A DNA stretch of 64,000 nucleotides from Bacteroidota bacterium. Its GTDB lineage: Bacteria; Bacteroidota; Bacteroidia; Bacteroidales; JAADJA01. This document shows positions 18,177 through 28,764 of the stretch, piece by piece; positions within the stretch are counted from its first letter, which is position 1, and every line of letters starts with the position of its first letter. The notes below the pieces were generated by a model, which made no database searches, had not been told where the DNA came from, and worked only from the letters and a program-made list of their open reading frames with translations. A program made the position numbers and the translations under genes. The stretch lies in assembly GCA_020444515.1 (NCBI GenBank), contig JAHLKX010000005.1, positions 124,001 to 188,000 of the forward strand. Reading direction: 5' to 3'.

Positions 18177-20687
18177 ATGAGGAACTATTTAACCATTTTA
18201 GGTTGTCTGCTACTCCCTTATTTTGTGCATTCTCAGGAAATAGAGCCTGATACGACCAAACCTACTGAGATTGATCTTCCTGAGATCATTGTGTTGGCCG
18301 AGGACCTGGAAAGCGATAATCAATCGCAGCAAATTTCAGGATTGTTACAGTCATCAAATGATATATTTGTATCAACGGCTGGTTATACCTTTGGACAAAC
18401 ACGATTTAAAATTAGGGGGTTCAACTCGGAGAATACCAGTATTTTAATTAACGGATTACCCGTAAATGATCGTGAAACGGGAAGGGCCTACTGGTCGAGT
18501 TGGGGTGGACTCAATGATGCTACTCGAAACAAGGATATTTTAAGCGGGATTGGACCATCCTCTTTTAATTTTGGAGGACCTGGTGGAGTTACCAACATTG
18601 AAACCAGAGCATCATCCTTTAATAAACAGACTAAATTTACTTACTCATCCACGAACAGGAGTTATCGCAACAGGGCCATGTTCCTTTATGCCACAGGCCT
18701 AATGGACAACGGATGGGCTTTTACCGCTTCCGGCTCACGAAGATGGGCCCAGGAAGGGTATGTGGAAGGCACTTTTTACAATGCCTGGAGCTATTTTATA
18801 GCCGCTGAAAAAAAGATCAATGATGAACACAGTATTGGCCTGGTAGGGTTTGGAGCACCCAATAAACGGGGAAGAAACGGGGTAAGTACACAAGAAGCCT
18901 ATGACCTGGCCGGAAGCAATTTTTATAACCCTTATTGGGGATACCAGAATGGAGAGAAGAGGAATTCACGGGTAAACAATTATCACCAACCCATGATTAT
19001 TCTTTCTCATTACTGGACACCGGATGATAAAACCAAGCTTACAACATCGGGGTATGTTTCATTTGGTCGGGGAGGATCTTCTGCCCTTGACTGGTATGAT
19101 GCACCCGATCCTCGCCCGGACTATTATAGAAAACTACCCAGCTACGATGGCGATGTAAATGGATTAACACCTGCTCAGCGAGAGGATTTGTGGCTTAACG
19201 ACGAATCTTTCCGTCAACTCGACTGGGATTATTTTTATTTCATTAATCGAAAAAACTTATTTACCGTTGAGGATGTCAATGGAATTGAAGGCAATACATA
19301 TACGGGTAATTTATCAAACTACATCATTGAGGAGCGCAGAAATGACCGAACCCAGTTTGGATTGAATGCGAATTATAAAAAGGAGATCAATGATAACATA
19401 ACCCTTTCAGCCGGTGTTGATCTGTCACAATATAAAACCCATCAATATAAAACTGTACTGGATTTATTGGGAGGTGATTTTTACCTCAATGTCGATAAAT
19501 ATGCTGAACGTGATTTCATTGATCCGATTGCAGCCCAAAATGATCTGAATAATCCGAATCGTGTTGTTAAAGAAGGGGATATATTCGGATATGATTATAC
19601 CGGCAACATCAACAATTACAGTGCATTTGTTCAGGGTGATTTTACCTATTCAAAATTTGATTTCTATCTTTCGCTCAATGCTTCTTATGATGAATTCTGG
19701 CGTACGGGGCATATGCGCAATGGAAAATATCCTGATAAATCATATGGTGATTCTGAAAAAAATCAATTTACGAATTATGGATTGAAAGGTGGCATAACTT
19801 ATAAAATAACGGGCAGACATATTTTTAGTGGGAATGCCATGTATATGACCCGCGCGCCTTATTTTCGTGATTCTTACATTTCAGTCCGTACCCGTGAACA
19901 AACCGTGGATAACCTGACCAATGAAAAGATTTTATCGGGTGATTTGAACTATAATTACAGATCACCCTATATCCAGGCCAGGGCATCGGTGTATTATACA
20001 AGATTTGTTGATCAGGTTTATTCCCGTAGTTTTTATCATGAATCTCTTCGAAGCTTTGTAAATTATCAGATGGTAGGTGTAGATAAAGTACATCTTGGAC
20101 TGGAGTTGGGCATTGATGCCAAAGTCAGCCAATCTTTCAATTTGTATGGTGTCGTTGCTACGGGTCAGTATTATTATGATTCCAGGCCTTCTGCTACTAT
20201 TTCCGTAGATAATAGTTCCGCCATTTTGAGTAATAGGACGGTTTATTTGGAGAATTACAGGGTTGGTGGGTTCCCTCAAACAGCGATGTCGGCAGGGATC
20301 AAATACCGGTCGGCAAACTATATTTTTGCAGGCGCCAACATCAATTATTATGATGACATTTACCTGGATCTGAATCCCGACAGACGAACAGCAGAAGCAG
20401 TCGCCAATTATGGACCGGAATACCCTGAACGGGATGTGATCCTGGAGCAGGAACAACTCGATCCGGGTATCACTTTGGATGCACATATTGGTAAATCATG
20501 GCGGATTGATTACACCTATTATATTTCTATAAATTTTAGTGTCAACAATTTGTTGAATGTTCAAGATTTTGCTTTTGGCGGTTTTGAGCAATACAGATAT
20601 GATCCTTTTGAGATGAGTAAATTCCCGCCCAAATACTTTTATATGTATGGAAGGCAATATTATTTAAACATTAATTTCAGGTTTTAA
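18177..20687 (+). CDS. TonB-dependent outer-membrane receptor
   Basis: About 836 residues from ATG 18177 (signal peptide ends near YFVHSQ). A plug domain follows (ISGLLQSSNDIFVSTAGYTFGQTRFKIRGF, then ILINGLPVNDRETG and GPSSFNFGGPGGVTNIETR), then a long barrel ending in the aromatic strand YLNINFRF. It has no N-terminal carboxypeptidase-regulatory-like domain, unlike SusC proteins. The next gene, 10 bases on, is a DUF5689 surface lipoprotein, so the pair likely binds and imports a substrate. Nothing in the sequence identifies the ligand. Confidence 0.93.
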   Translation: MRNYLTILGCLLLPYFVHSQEIEPDTTKPTEIDLPEIIVLAEDLESDNQSQQISGLLQSSNDIFVSTAGYTFGQTRFKIRGFNSENTSILINGLPVNDRETGRAYWSSWGGLNDATRNKDILSGIGPSSFNFGGPGGVTNIETRASSFNKQTKFTYSSTNRSYRNRAMFLYATGLMDNGWAFTASGSRRWAQEGYVEGTFYNAWSYFIAAEKKINDEHSIGLVGFGAPNKRGRNGVSTQEAYDLAGSNFYNPYWGYQNGEKRNSRVNNYHQPMIILSHYWTPDDKTKLTTSGYVSFGRGGSSALDWYDAPDPRPDYYRKLPSYDGDVNGLTPAQREDLWLNDESFRQLDWDYFYFINRKNLFTVEDVNGIEGNTYTGNLSNYIIEERRNDRTQFGLNANYKKEINDNITLSAGVDLSQYKTHQYKTVLDLLGGDFYLNVDKYAERDFIDPIAAQNDLNNPNRVVKEGDIFGYDYTGNINNYSAFVQGDFTYSKFDFYLSLNASYDEFWRTGHMRNGKYPDKSYGDSEKNQFTNYGLKGGITYKITGRHIFSGNAMYMTRAPYFRDSYISVRTREQTVDNLTNEKILSGDLNYNYRSPYIQARASVYYTRFVDQVYSRSFYHESLRSFVNYQMVGVDKVHLGLELGIDAKVSQSFNLYGVVATGQYYYDSRPSATISVDNSSAILSNRTVYLENYRVGGFPQTAMSAGIKYRSANYIFAGANINYYDDIYLDLNPDRRTAEAVANYGPEYPERDVILEQEQLDPGITLDAHIGKSWRIDYTYYISINFSVNNLLNVQDFAFGGFEQYRYDPFEMSKFPPKYFYMYGRQYYLNINFRF

Positions 20688-20697
20688 CGAAAGATAA

Positions 20698-22479
20698 ATG
20701 CGTATTATAATGAAAAAACCGGTTTTAAAATCAGTTGTCATACTTGCTGGTATAGTTGTATTATTCGGATGTGTAAAAGATGTTCCGGATGCCCCTGATA
20801 CATCCCCTATTCCTTTTGATCCGGAAAAGGTACTTACAATTGGACAACTTAAAAATATCTATACCGATAGTGCGGGGGCCTATACCTTTACTGAAAATTA
20901 TTCATTGTTTGCCACAGTTGTGATGGATGAGTCTTCTGGTAATATTTACCGCAGTGCTTTTGTTCAGGATAAAACAGGTGGATTACAACTTAATTTCCTA
21001 AATCCGGGCGGACTTTACCTCGGAGATTCCATCCGTATCTTGTTAAAAGGAGCTACCCTGGATTCTTATCACGACTTATTCCAGCTTAACAACATTGATC
21101 AGGGTGCAACAGTGATGAAGATGGCCACCAAAAATTATATTAAACCCCATGAAATTGGAGTACAGGAGTTGATCAACAATATTGATTTTTACCAATCCAC
21201 AGTGATCCAGTTAAATGATGTGCAGTTTTTATATTCCGAATTGGGTGAGACATTTGCGGATTCTGTAAATAAAATAGATGTGAACCGCGCACTGGAAGAT
21301 TGCAGTGGGACCTCCATCATTGCCAGGACCAGTGGCTATGCCAATTTTGCCAATCGTGTATTGCCTGAAGGAAATGGTACATTGATAGCCATTGCAACTG
21401 TTTATACCAGTGGAAGCAATGTAACACCCCAGTTGGTCATTAGAAGTTACAATGAGATTGTATTTGATCAGGATCGTTGCCAGGGGGTTGAAGTAGATCC
21501 GGTTCCTGAAGTGTACGAGAATTTTGCCAATGTAAGTATAGGAACCAACTTATCCCTCAACGGGTGGACGAATTTTGTAGTTGCAGGCAATGAGCGGTGG
21601 AGAGGAGAAGAGTTTGGAGGAAATCAGTATGCTGAAATACAAGGATATGGAACTGGTCTGGATAATCTCGAAGCATGGTTGATTACTCCACCGGTTATCA
21701 ATGCCGAAGGTGATAAATTTTTAAGCTTCCAGAGTGCGATGGCTTATTGGGAGCATAATAACAATATTCCATTGGAAGTTTTTGCATCTACCGACTTTAA
21801 TGGTTCCAATTTTGAAACGGCATCCTGGACAAAACTGAATGCAACAGTAGCCGATGCCTCCAGTGGAAACTACAATTTTGTTGAATCCGGCGAAATATCT
21901 TTAAGTGAATTTGTTGGTAATGTGGCCATTGGCTTTAAGTATAAAGGAAGTGCTACTGAGTCAACCACCATTCAATTGGATGAAATTACCATCAACAATG
22001 GAGGAGAACCCATTCTTAGTGAGAATTTTGATGCAGATTGGGGTGATTGGGTGGCTTTGAGTAAAACCGGTACACAACACTGGTCAAGGGATAATAGCAA
22101 TGGTCCGGATGGATCACCCTGTGCTGAGATGAATGGATTTGAAGCAGGCTATCATATCAATAATGACTGGTTAATTTCTCCACCTTTGGATTTAACAGGC
22201 TTTGCCAATGTAAGGTTAACTTTTGAATCAGCTAAAAACTTTGATGGAGATCCCATCCGGATCAAGGTAACTGAAAATTATACAGGTGATCCAGCCACTA
22301 CTTCCTGGACTACCATGACTGCTACTTTGTCTCAGGGTAGTTTTAACTGGACCCAATCGGGTGTCGTAAATCTTTCCGGGTTTAGCGGAAACCAGGTTCA
22401 TGTAGCCTTCGAATACAATTCCACAAGTAGCACTGCCGCTGCCTGGCGAATTGATAATGTTGTGGTAAAAGCTAATTAA
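20698..22479 (+). CDS. DUF5689 / choice-of-anchor J lipoprotein
   Basis: 593 residues with a lipobox (VLFGC, Cys about residue 25). Residues 40-260 match the DUF5689 type: TIGQLKNIY, YSLFATVVMDESSGNIYRSAFVQDKTGG, GDSIRILLKGATLD, an OB-like fold. Two jelly-roll domains of the choice-of-anchor J type follow (about 270-440 and 445-593), each with the pattern WLITPPVINAEGDKFLSF or WLISPPLDLTGFANVRLTF. Likely surface-exposed, co-transcribed with the TonB receptor, and a candidate substrate-binding or surface-attachment partner. An ATG at 20710 is an equally possible start. Confidence 0.88.
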   Translation: MRIIMKKPVLKSVVILAGIVVLFGCVKDVPDAPDTSPIPFDPEKVLTIGQLKNIYTDSAGAYTFTENYSLFATVVMDESSGNIYRSAFVQDKTGGLQLNFLNPGGLYLGDSIRILLKGATLDSYHDLFQLNNIDQGATVMKMATKNYIKPHEIGVQELINNIDFYQSTVIQLNDVQFLYSELGETFADSVNKIDVNRALEDCSGTSIIARTSGYANFANRVLPEGNGTLIAIATVYTSGSNVTPQLVIRSYNEIVFDQDRCQGVEVDPVPEVYENFANVSIGTNLSLNGWTNFVVAGNERWRGEEFGGNQYAEIQGYGTGLDNLEAWLITPPVINAEGDKFLSFQSAMAYWEHNNNIPLEVFASTDFNGSNFETASWTKLNATVADASSGNYNFVESGEISLSEFVGNVAIGFKYKGSATESTTIQLDEITINNGGEPILSENFDADWGDWVALSKTGTQHWSRDNSNGPDGSPCAEMNGFEAGYHINNDWLISPPLDLTGFANVRLTFESAKNFDGDPIRIKVTENYTGDPATTSWTTMTATLSQGSFNWTQSGVVNLSGFSGNQVHVAFEYNSTSSTAAAWRIDNVVVKAN

Positions 22480-22503
22480 TAGGCTGACTGATAAAGAAAA
22501 ATA

Positions 22504-22535
22504 AACCGGGATTGGTAGTTTCCAATCCCGGTTTT
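22504..22535. terminator. Bidirectional terminator after the DUF5689 gene
   Basis: Perfect 12-bp stem AACCGGGATTGG / CCAATCCCGGTT with a six-base loop. T-rich on both strands, so it can end both the plus-strand operon and the convergent minus-strand gene ending at 22582. Confidence 0.9.
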
Positions 22536-22581
22536 GCTTATATGAAGTCTTACTAAATTACCATGAATGATATCCTGAATG

Positions 22582-24339
22582 TTAATTGCTTTTGGGACTA
22601 GTCCTTTCACCATTTTTATACAATACCGGGAAAGCCCCTTCAACACCCTTATCCTTTAGCTCTTTCGTGATCTTAAGGGCCTGGGATTTGGTGTAACAAT
22701 CTCCCACCGTATATTTTCTCCAACTATGATAAACTTCTTCATTGACGACTTCATCGATGCCGTAGCGTTGTTTCAGGGTTAATACTGACTCACTTGTATT
22801 CAATAAAGCCAAGATCTGAACTTTATAACAATACTTGGTCATGGGCGTTTTTTTCGTAAATGGGTAAGGATAATAATCCGGAGAAACCGTTTGTAATTCC
22901 CTGAGATTATCAAGTCGTGAGCCATTAAAATATGCAATTACAAAAGCTCCGGCTACACCATTGTTTTTAATGAGGCTGTTACGGTAGCCGCGTGCATCAT
23001 CATAATTATTGAATGATCCTGTAACGTATTTATACCAGTAACCGATTTTTTCTTCCTGTATTTGGTTACGAAGATTATACTTTTCTTCCAGTCCCTGGAC
23101 TGACAGCTGTTTCTTATAGGAAGCCTGTACCTGCACTTTAAATTCTACTTCAGCAACCTGGGTCTCGACTTTCTCAATCTCAGGTTCTTCATCAATAATC
23201 ACGATTGGTTCTGCCTCAACAAGCCGCTTGATGGACACATCATTTTTGAATTTATATTCGCGGCCCATTTTCTCAAGGTAAAGAATGCTTGACATTGGAA
23301 GACTGCCATATATTTTATCCAACTGTACGTTGTAGGTTACATTGAAAACAGAATCAGTTGGCAACTCATCCCAATAAAGACTCAAGGTATAATTTTTAAA
23401 TTCAACCCGTGAAGCATTGGCAATGGCTGTATCCAAAACATTAAAACCAATGGGTAAGACCTGTGTTAATTCTGCTTTACCATCAATTTTGCCTTTACTG
23501 ATCTGACAATTCATCATGAACTCATCCATAGCAGTCAAATTGGGCGGAAAAAAACATCTTAAATCTACCTTTGTACCAGCAAAGGGATTCAGCGGTATTT
23601 CTGCCGTTTCTTCTTCCAGCAGATCAGGTTTTGGACTGCGGGCTCCAAAATAATAGCTCAATCCCAGTGAAGTATAATAATAAGCATCATTTTGCGATCC
23701 ATTTTCCACCCCATCCAACAGGTCAGAGTCATTCAATCTAAGTCCTGTTTCCAGGTTCATATACCATTTGTCAGCCAATCGGAAATCAAAGCCTAAACCA
23801 ACCGGAACCATCAATCCCATTTCCCGGGATGATTCTGTTCGTTCTATATCATTGTTATATCCGGCATCCCCAATGATCTCGCCGGTTTCACCTATCCAGG
23901 CCTCACTCCGATAAAAAATAGCTCCGCCCCCCACGAAGGCATAAGGATTGACGAAGCGATTTTTATTTTCAAAAAACAGATTTAAAAGATTGATCTGAAA
24001 AGCCAGGTGCAAATCAGTGTAGGTACTGGAAAACATAACATCACTGGCATCTTTGCTGCCTTTGAAATTGCCGTTGGTAACATGCAGGTGAACTCCGAAA
24101 ACAGGAGAAAGATAGCGTCCGAAACGGAGACCATAACCCAGTTCCGTTTCATCAGGTATTTTGGATAATATATTATCTTCATTTTGGATGTCGCCAAACA
24201 ATTGTGCGGCTCCTGCGTGAGCATTTAAATACCACTTATAATCCTGTGACGACTGAGCCACAATGGTTATCGAACTGGAAAACATGCAGAGCATGAAAAC
24301 AAAAGTGAAAAAAGTAAATTGGATTTTAGTTGATCGCAT
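22582..24339 (-). CDS. Outer-membrane beta-barrel protein with tandem SPOR-like domains
   Basis: About 585 residues from ATG 24339; signal peptide ends near TIVAQS. Residues 35-235 look like an OmpA-type eight-strand barrel (LNAHAGAAQLFGDIQ, LGYGLRFGRYLSPVFGVHLHV, AYYYTSLGLSYYFGARS). A middle domain (about 255-385) is unassigned. The C-terminus holds two SPOR-like repeats, each beginning VEFKVQVQASYKK or CYKVQILALLN and ending in AGAFVIAYFNGSR or EGAFPVLYKNGER. SPOR domains bind denuded peptidoglycan, so this protein may tie the outer membrane to the cell wall at division sites or elsewhere. The second SPOR shows that the arrangement arose by duplication. Confidence 0.8.
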   Translation of the reverse strand: MRSTKIQFTFFTFVFMLCMFSSSITIVAQSSQDYKWYLNAHAGAAQLFGDIQNEDNILSKIPDETELGYGLRFGRYLSPVFGVHLHVTNGNFKGSKDASDVMFSSTYTDLHLAFQINLLNLFFENKNRFVNPYAFVGGGAIFYRSEAWIGETGEIIGDAGYNNDIERTESSREMGLMVPVGLGFDFRLADKWYMNLETGLRLNDSDLLDGVENGSQNDAYYYTSLGLSYYFGARSPKPDLLEEETAEIPLNPFAGTKVDLRCFFPPNLTAMDEFMMNCQISKGKIDGKAELTQVLPIGFNVLDTAIANASRVEFKNYTLSLYWDELPTDSVFNVTYNVQLDKIYGSLPMSSILYLEKMGREYKFKNDVSIKRLVEAEPIVIIDEEPEIEKVETQVAEVEFKVQVQASYKKQLSVQGLEEKYNLRNQIQEEKIGYWYKYVTGSFNNYDDARGYRNSLIKNNGVAGAFVIAYFNGSRLDNLRELQTVSPDYYPYPFTKKTPMTKYCYKVQILALLNTSESVLTLKQRYGIDEVVNEEVYHSWRKYTVGDCYTKSQALKITKELKDKGVEGAFPVLYKNGERTSPKSN

Positions 24340-24596
24340 AACCACTGTATGAAGTCAATGTATGCATACAAATGTATATAGTTATACAGATTGATTTTGA
24401 ATTACTGTTGCAATTTATTTAACAACTTAATGTTTATAAAAGCCTTATTGATTAATTGTTTTGCCTGTTCGCTAAATGGTTACTTACAAGGAAAGTTGAA
24501 GAAATGTCCATGATATGCTAAACCCATTAAATATGAACAAAAAAATTTCTTGTTTTTTAGTTAAATCAAAATAAAAGATTTATGGGATTAATTCAA

Positions 24597-24604
24597 TAAT
24601 TTTG
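24597..24604 (+). promoter_or_regulatory. Bacteroidota-type -7 box for pdxJ
   Basis: TAATTTTG, perfect for TAnnTTTG, 17 bases before the pdxJ ATG. No clear TTG at -33. Implies a short leader of roughly ten bases. Confidence 0.5.
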
Positions 24605-24620
24605 ACCAAAAGAAAATGCC

Positions 24621-25337
24621 ATGACCCGGTTAAGTGTTAATATCAATAAAATTGCAACACTCAGAAATGCCCGAGGGGGAAATGTTCCGGATGTATTGCA
24701 AGCTGCAAAGGACTGTGAACGATATGGTGCTCAGGGTGTCACGGTTCATCCCAGGCCAGATGAACGTCATATTCGCTACAGTGATGTCAGGGCTATAGCA
24801 CCTATTGTAACCACCGAATTCAATATCGAAGGATATCCCGGAAAAAGTTTTATGGATTTGGTTTTGGAGGTCAGACCCGACCAGGTTACCCTCGTACCTG
24901 ATCCGCCTGATGTTCTCACTTCCAATGCAGGTTGGGACACCATAAAAAACGAAGCTTTTCTTAAGGAGGTGGTTCAGGAATTCAAGAACCATGATATTCG
25001 GGTTTCACTGTTTATTGAGACCGATGAAAAAATGATACGCAATGCGGGAAAAACAGGTGCTGATCGTGTGGAATTATATACAGAAAATTATGCCCGCCAG
25101 TATCCGATCCATAAAGAAAAGGCCATTGCACCATTTATCAAAGCAGCGATTGTGGCTGGAGAATCAGGCCTGGGGTTGAATGCTGGTCATGATCTGGATT
25201 TGAATAACCTGAGGTATTTTGCTGAAAATATCCCAGGCTTACTTGAAGTATCTATTGGGCATGCACTCATTTCAGATGCCATTTACTTCGGACTTGAGAA
25301 TACCATTCAAATGTACCGAAGACAATTAACTTTCTGA
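24621..25337 (+). CDS. pdxJ: Pyridoxine 5'-phosphate synthase
   Basis: 238 residues, full length. Condenses 1-deoxyxylulose-5-phosphate with 3-amino-2-oxopropyl phosphate in vitamin B6 synthesis. TIM-barrel motifs are clear: [77 protein letters not shown] and [12 protein letters not shown]. Its last 12 bases overlap the end of the convergent O-antigen ligase-like gene. Confidence 0.97.
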   Translation: MTRLSVNINKIATLRNARGGNVPDVLQAAKDCERYGAQGVTVHPRPDERHIRYSDVRAIAPIVTTEFNIEGYPGKSFMDLVLEVRPDQVTLVPDPPDVLTSNAGWDTIKNEAFLKEVVQEFKNHDIRVSLFIETDEKMIRNAGKTGADRVELYTENYARQYPIHKEKAIAPFIKAAIVAGESGLGLNAGHDLDLNNLRYFAENIPGLLEVSIGHALISDAIYFGLENTIQMYRRQLTF

Positions 25338-26594
25338 TGTTGCTGGTTTCTTTTCCAGTGTAAAATAAAACAGCAGGGCATTAAAGAAGGCATAAAATAC
25401 TACACCTGCCTGGCGTTCGAGCATCGACTCAACAAGGATATGAAAGGCAAAAAGCAAAATGAAAGAAAGGTAGAGGAGATTGTTGTGTTTAAATGCTACT
25501 ATTAGGGCAATACCGAGACAACCAATGAGTATCAGGAAACCAGGTAATCCAACTCCCAAATAGGTCTGCAAGTATTGATTATGAGCATTGTACTCTCTTT
25601 CTTCAGCCATAACAATATGATGCTTCCGGTATTTGTTGAGCAAAGTGTAGTTCACATCACCCGTACCGACCCCAATAATTGGATGCTCAAGAATGATTTC
25701 AAGCGAACTTTTCCAGATCAACATGCGGGCAACTGAACCATCAATGGAAGTGCTGTCGGGTTGAAGTTTCGATTCCAAAGCACGTTCAGCTGCAAAAAAA
25801 CGTTGATAAGCCGGAGGAGTCATGATCAAGATGATCACAAATGCAGCAAGCAATGCTGTGATCAGTATTGACACATATTTAATATTATTATGACTTTTTA
25901 AAATCGTCATGATAATAAGGGAAATATAAACGAGTACCAATCCGACAATTCCTGCTTTGCTACTTAACAAGATAATGAACACCTGGAAATAAATGACCAG
26001 CACCATGGCTGCAATTCGCTTTAGATCCGTCTTCTGTTTGTTTGTAATGAGCCAGTTGACCAGAATGATGATGGCAAATGAAAATAATAATGACAGGTAA
26101 CTTGGATGATGTTTCATAGACAGCCGCGTGTAAAAAAATACATTGGTTGACTGATCTATGAAGTATTGATAAACTGCATTATTCAGGATGATGAAACTGG
26201 TAATCAAGCTACCCCAAACAAAACTTTTGGTTATACGATGGGCAATGTTATCTTTTAAAAGGTGAACATCGATAGTCGAAAAAAGTAGTGGAAAAACAAA
26301 TAATGAAAGTTTTACCTGCAGGGTGAAAAGGGCACCTGTTTTACCTGTGATATGCTCAGAGTAGAATGATCCTGCCACATATACCAAAAAAAGTAGGCCG
26401 AACCCCATTAAATAACTGTTTGTCTTTGACGAGCGAATTCGTTCCCACTTTTCTGCAAAATTTAATTCAAGTATCCATACCAGTCCGATGAGTACGATTA
26501 CTGGTGCAACCAGCCTATCATGGATGGGAAGCAAAAAGGCCAGGGCAATAAGCAGGTAGCTGTATGACTTATATGCAAATTTGGTCTTTATCAA
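25326..26594 (-). CDS. O-antigen ligase/polymerase-like membrane protein
   Basis: 422 residues with about ten to twelve membrane segments. The long hydrophilic loop contains the Wzy_C/WaaL-type signature [25 protein letters not shown] and the following [20 protein letters not shown], where the His is functionally important in ligases. Joins or polymerises glycan from a lipid carrier in the periplasmic face of the inner membrane. Start is TTG at 26594: a TGA is upstream in frame and the first internal ATG is about 60 residues in. Last gene of the four-gene glycan operon, 17 bases after the DegT aminotransferase. Confidence 0.85.
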   Translation of the reverse strand: MIKTKFAYKSYSYLLIALAFLLPIHDRLVAPVIVLIGLVWILELNFAEKWERIRSSKTNSYLMGFGLLFLVYVAGSFYSEHITGKTGALFTLQVKLSLFVFPLLFSTIDVHLLKDNIAHRITKSFVWGSLITSFIILNNAVYQYFIDQSTNVFFYTRLSMKHHPSYLSLLFSFAIIILVNWLITNKQKTDLKRIAAMVLVIYFQVFIILLSSKAGIVGLVLVYISLIIMTILKSHNNIKYVSILITALLAAFVIILIMTPPAYQRFFAAERALESKLQPDSTSIDGSVARMLIWKSSLEIILEHPIIGVGTGDVNYTLLNKYRKHHIVMAEEREYNAHNQYLQTYLGVGLPGFLILIGCLGIALIVAFKHNNLLYLSFILLFAFHILVESMLERQAGVVFYAFFNALLFYFTLEKKPATSES

Positions 26595-26611
26595 TGATTC
26601 AGAATTAATAA

Positions 26612-27751
26612 TTAAATAAATTCATGCAAGTGTTTTTCAGCAAATTTAATCACCCTTCCGGGATCTTGGGTTTCAGTTGGTAAATTTACAATGTGCCTGG
26701 ATAAATAGAGTGCATTTGGGATCTGATTTTCATCCAGGTCCCAAATTTTCCAATCTTTTTCAACCGGGTATAATGGGGTACAAAACCAGTCGCCCAGCTC
26801 AATTTTGGCATTAAAAGCCAATTCTTCAAATTTTTGTCGATCCCGGACCAAAACAGGATATTTCAAAAAGCAATGGTCTTGATGATATATCGGATCGACA
26901 TGATATTTATTATGCGCTGACAGAAATTGGGTATATATTTTCCCGTTTTCACGACGGCGCATCATCAATTCCCGGAATGAAGCCAAATTCTCAGTCCCTT
27001 TTTTTATCTGCACTTCAGATATGTCTTTTAAATAATTTTTTGGCATTTTCACTCCGGTAAGTTCTTCTCCCTGGCTCGACCCGATCACAAGGTTATGTTT
27101 GCTAAGGAACCGGTACATTGACCGCAGCTTCCAGTAATTAGATGCTGTGAGTATATGATCATGAGCGAACAATAGAGCTGAAAGCACCATTTTATCTTTC
27201 ATCGTTGGTCGGATGAGCTTTTTATTTACTGTTTTAAGCCCTGGTATCAGATCTTGATTATTGACTGAAGCGAACCCTCCAATTCCGGTTGAAAAGGGTT
27301 TGTTCCATTGGGTACTGAAAAAAGCAGCATCACAATAGGATCCGTTAGGTTTTCCTTTGTAGGTTCCTCCAAATCCATGGGTGCAGTCTTCCACCGAATA
27401 AATGCCCTTTTTTCGCGCAAGTTCTGCAATCTCATCCACCTGGTAAGATAATCCGAACGTATTTTGGGTAATGATAACTTTGGTCTTAGGAGTAATGGCA
27501 TCCTGGTATTGACTTGTATCAGGATTCATGGGTTTCTTTTTAACATCCACATAAATTGGCTTTGCGTCAAGATATTTAATAGCATTGGGCACTACTACGC
27601 AAGTGAACCCCGGCAGAATGACTTCATCACCACTACCAACACCCATTGCTTTCAAAATGGCATAAAGGGCTACCCTTCCTTTCCAGTAAAGAAAGATGTT
27701 GTCGTTCTTCAGGATTTCTGCAAGGGCTTGCTTATAGACCTCTGAATTCAT
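26612..27751 (-). CDS. DegT/DnrJ/EryC1-family sugar aminotransferase
   Basis: 379 residues with the PLP fold-type I pattern of the family: DEVILPGFTCVVVPNAIKYLDAKPIYVDV, ITQNTFGLSYQVDEIAELAR, YSVEDCTHGFGGTYKG, and the candidate PLP-binding Lys in FFSTQWNKPFSTGIGGFA (about residue 150). Family members transaminate keto-sugars to amino-sugars of surface glycans or use the fold in other roles. Shares a 4-base ATGA overlap with the upstream GT2 gene. The substrate is unknown. Confidence 0.88.
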   Translation of the reverse strand: MNSEVYKQALAEILKNDNIFLYWKGRVALYAILKAMGVGSGDEVILPGFTCVVVPNAIKYLDAKPIYVDVKKKPMNPDTSQYQDAITPKTKVIITQNTFGLSYQVDEIAELARKKGIYSVEDCTHGFGGTYKGKPNGSYCDAAFFSTQWNKPFSTGIGGFASVNNQDLIPGLKTVNKKLIRPTMKDKMVLSALLFAHDHILTASNYWKLRSMYRFLSKHNLVIGSSQGEELTGVKMPKNYLKDISEVQIKKGTENLASFRELMMRRRENGKIYTQFLSAHNKYHVDPIYHQDHCFLKYPVLVRDRQKFEELAFNAKIELGDWFCTPLYPVEKDWKIWDLDENQIPNALYLSRHIVNLPTETQDPGRVIKFAEKHLHEFI

Positions 27752-28764
27752 TTACCGAAAATTTTACCAATTCTGAAAATACCGGTGATTGAGCCGACCC
27801 CATATGAAAAATGCAGGGTCATAAAGCTCCACCAAAGGTAGACAAAACTATTTTCTCTGTTCTTAAGCTTTGCTGAAGCCATCAGGATAAATCCCTGGTA
27901 AATGATGAAAAAAGCCGCGCTTAGCCAAACCAGGATATTGTCCCATAACCAACCGGCTATTATTGGAAATATGAGCGAAAGCACTAATGCAAGCGGGATA
28001 AAATGGCGGAGGCTGAGAGAATTCAACGAACGGGTAATATATACCGTCAGGATGTTCCAGTGTCCATTCCGGTAATTGTTATGCGCTATTTCATGGAATG
28101 TTTCGCGAGCATAATAAGTGCAGTTAATATTGGGAATAAGAAAAATCTTCCCTCCATTTTGTTTGATCCTCTTGTTCAGTTCAATGTCCTGGTTGCGGGT
28201 GAGTCGCTCATTATACCTGCCATATTTTTCAAAGACAGTTTTATGGTAACAACCGAATGGTACTGTATCTACCTCCTTGATTTCCGCTGCACCCGTTCTG
28301 AAAAATGCATTTCCCACTCCGAAAGGACTGCTCAAAACACTTTTAATAGAAAGGGATTTGATGTTTTTATTTTTTACATCTGTGATCCATATAGCCCCTA
28401 CATTATCAGCCTTGAGTTTTTGGGACCATTGAATCAGTTGGGTAAAATAATTCGTGGGGTATTGGCTATGGGCATCCAGGCGTATAATATAATCTCCTGT
28501 GGCTTTTTCAATGCCGGTATTCATAGCATGCGGAACTGTTTTACGGGGATTTTCAAATAATTGAATAAAAGGTAGTTTTGCACCATAATGACGAACGATT
28601 TCAGCCGTCCTATCTTCACTTTTACCATCAAATACCAGGACTTCCATGTGTGACCTGGGATAATCCGATACCAGAATGGATTCAAGACAATCGGCTATGT
28701 ATTTCTCCTCATTCCGGCATGGAATGATCACTGATATTTTGGGTAATTCTTTCTGTTCAGTCAT
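27748..28764 (-). CDS. Membrane glycosyltransferase family 2
   Basis: 338 residues. GT-A domain at 1-230: ISVIIPCRNEEKYIADCLESI, VFDGKSEDRTAEIV, the metal-binding DAHSQYP, and a GCYHKTVFEKYGRYNERLTRNQDIELNKRI acceptor-binding stretch. Two or three C-terminal membrane helices (about 250-325) resemble succinoglycan-type ExoA transferases. Adds a sugar to a lipid-linked intermediate on the cytoplasmic face. Eight-base overlap with the GT4 gene upstream and four-base overlap with the aminotransferase downstream. Confidence 0.92.
   Translation of the reverse strand: MTEQKELPKISVIIPCRNEEKYIADCLESILVSDYPRSHMEVLVFDGKSEDRTAEIVRHYGAKLPFIQLFENPRKTVPHAMNTGIEKATGDYIIRLDAHSQYPTNYFTQLIQWSQKLKADNVGAIWITDVKNKNIKSLSIKSVLSSPFGVGNAFFRTGAAEIKEVDTVPFGCYHKTVFEKYGRYNERLTRNQDIELNKRIKQNGGKIFLIPNINCTYYARETFHEIAHNNYRNGHWNILTVYITRSLNSLSLRHFIPLALVLSLIFPIIAGWLWDNILVWLSAAFFIIYQGFILMASAKLKNRENSFVYLWWSFMTLHFSYGVGSITGIFRIGKIFGK

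Noticed and set aside
28003..28560. 185-codon plus-strand frame
   Set aside because: Antisense to the GT2 transferase, no motifs.
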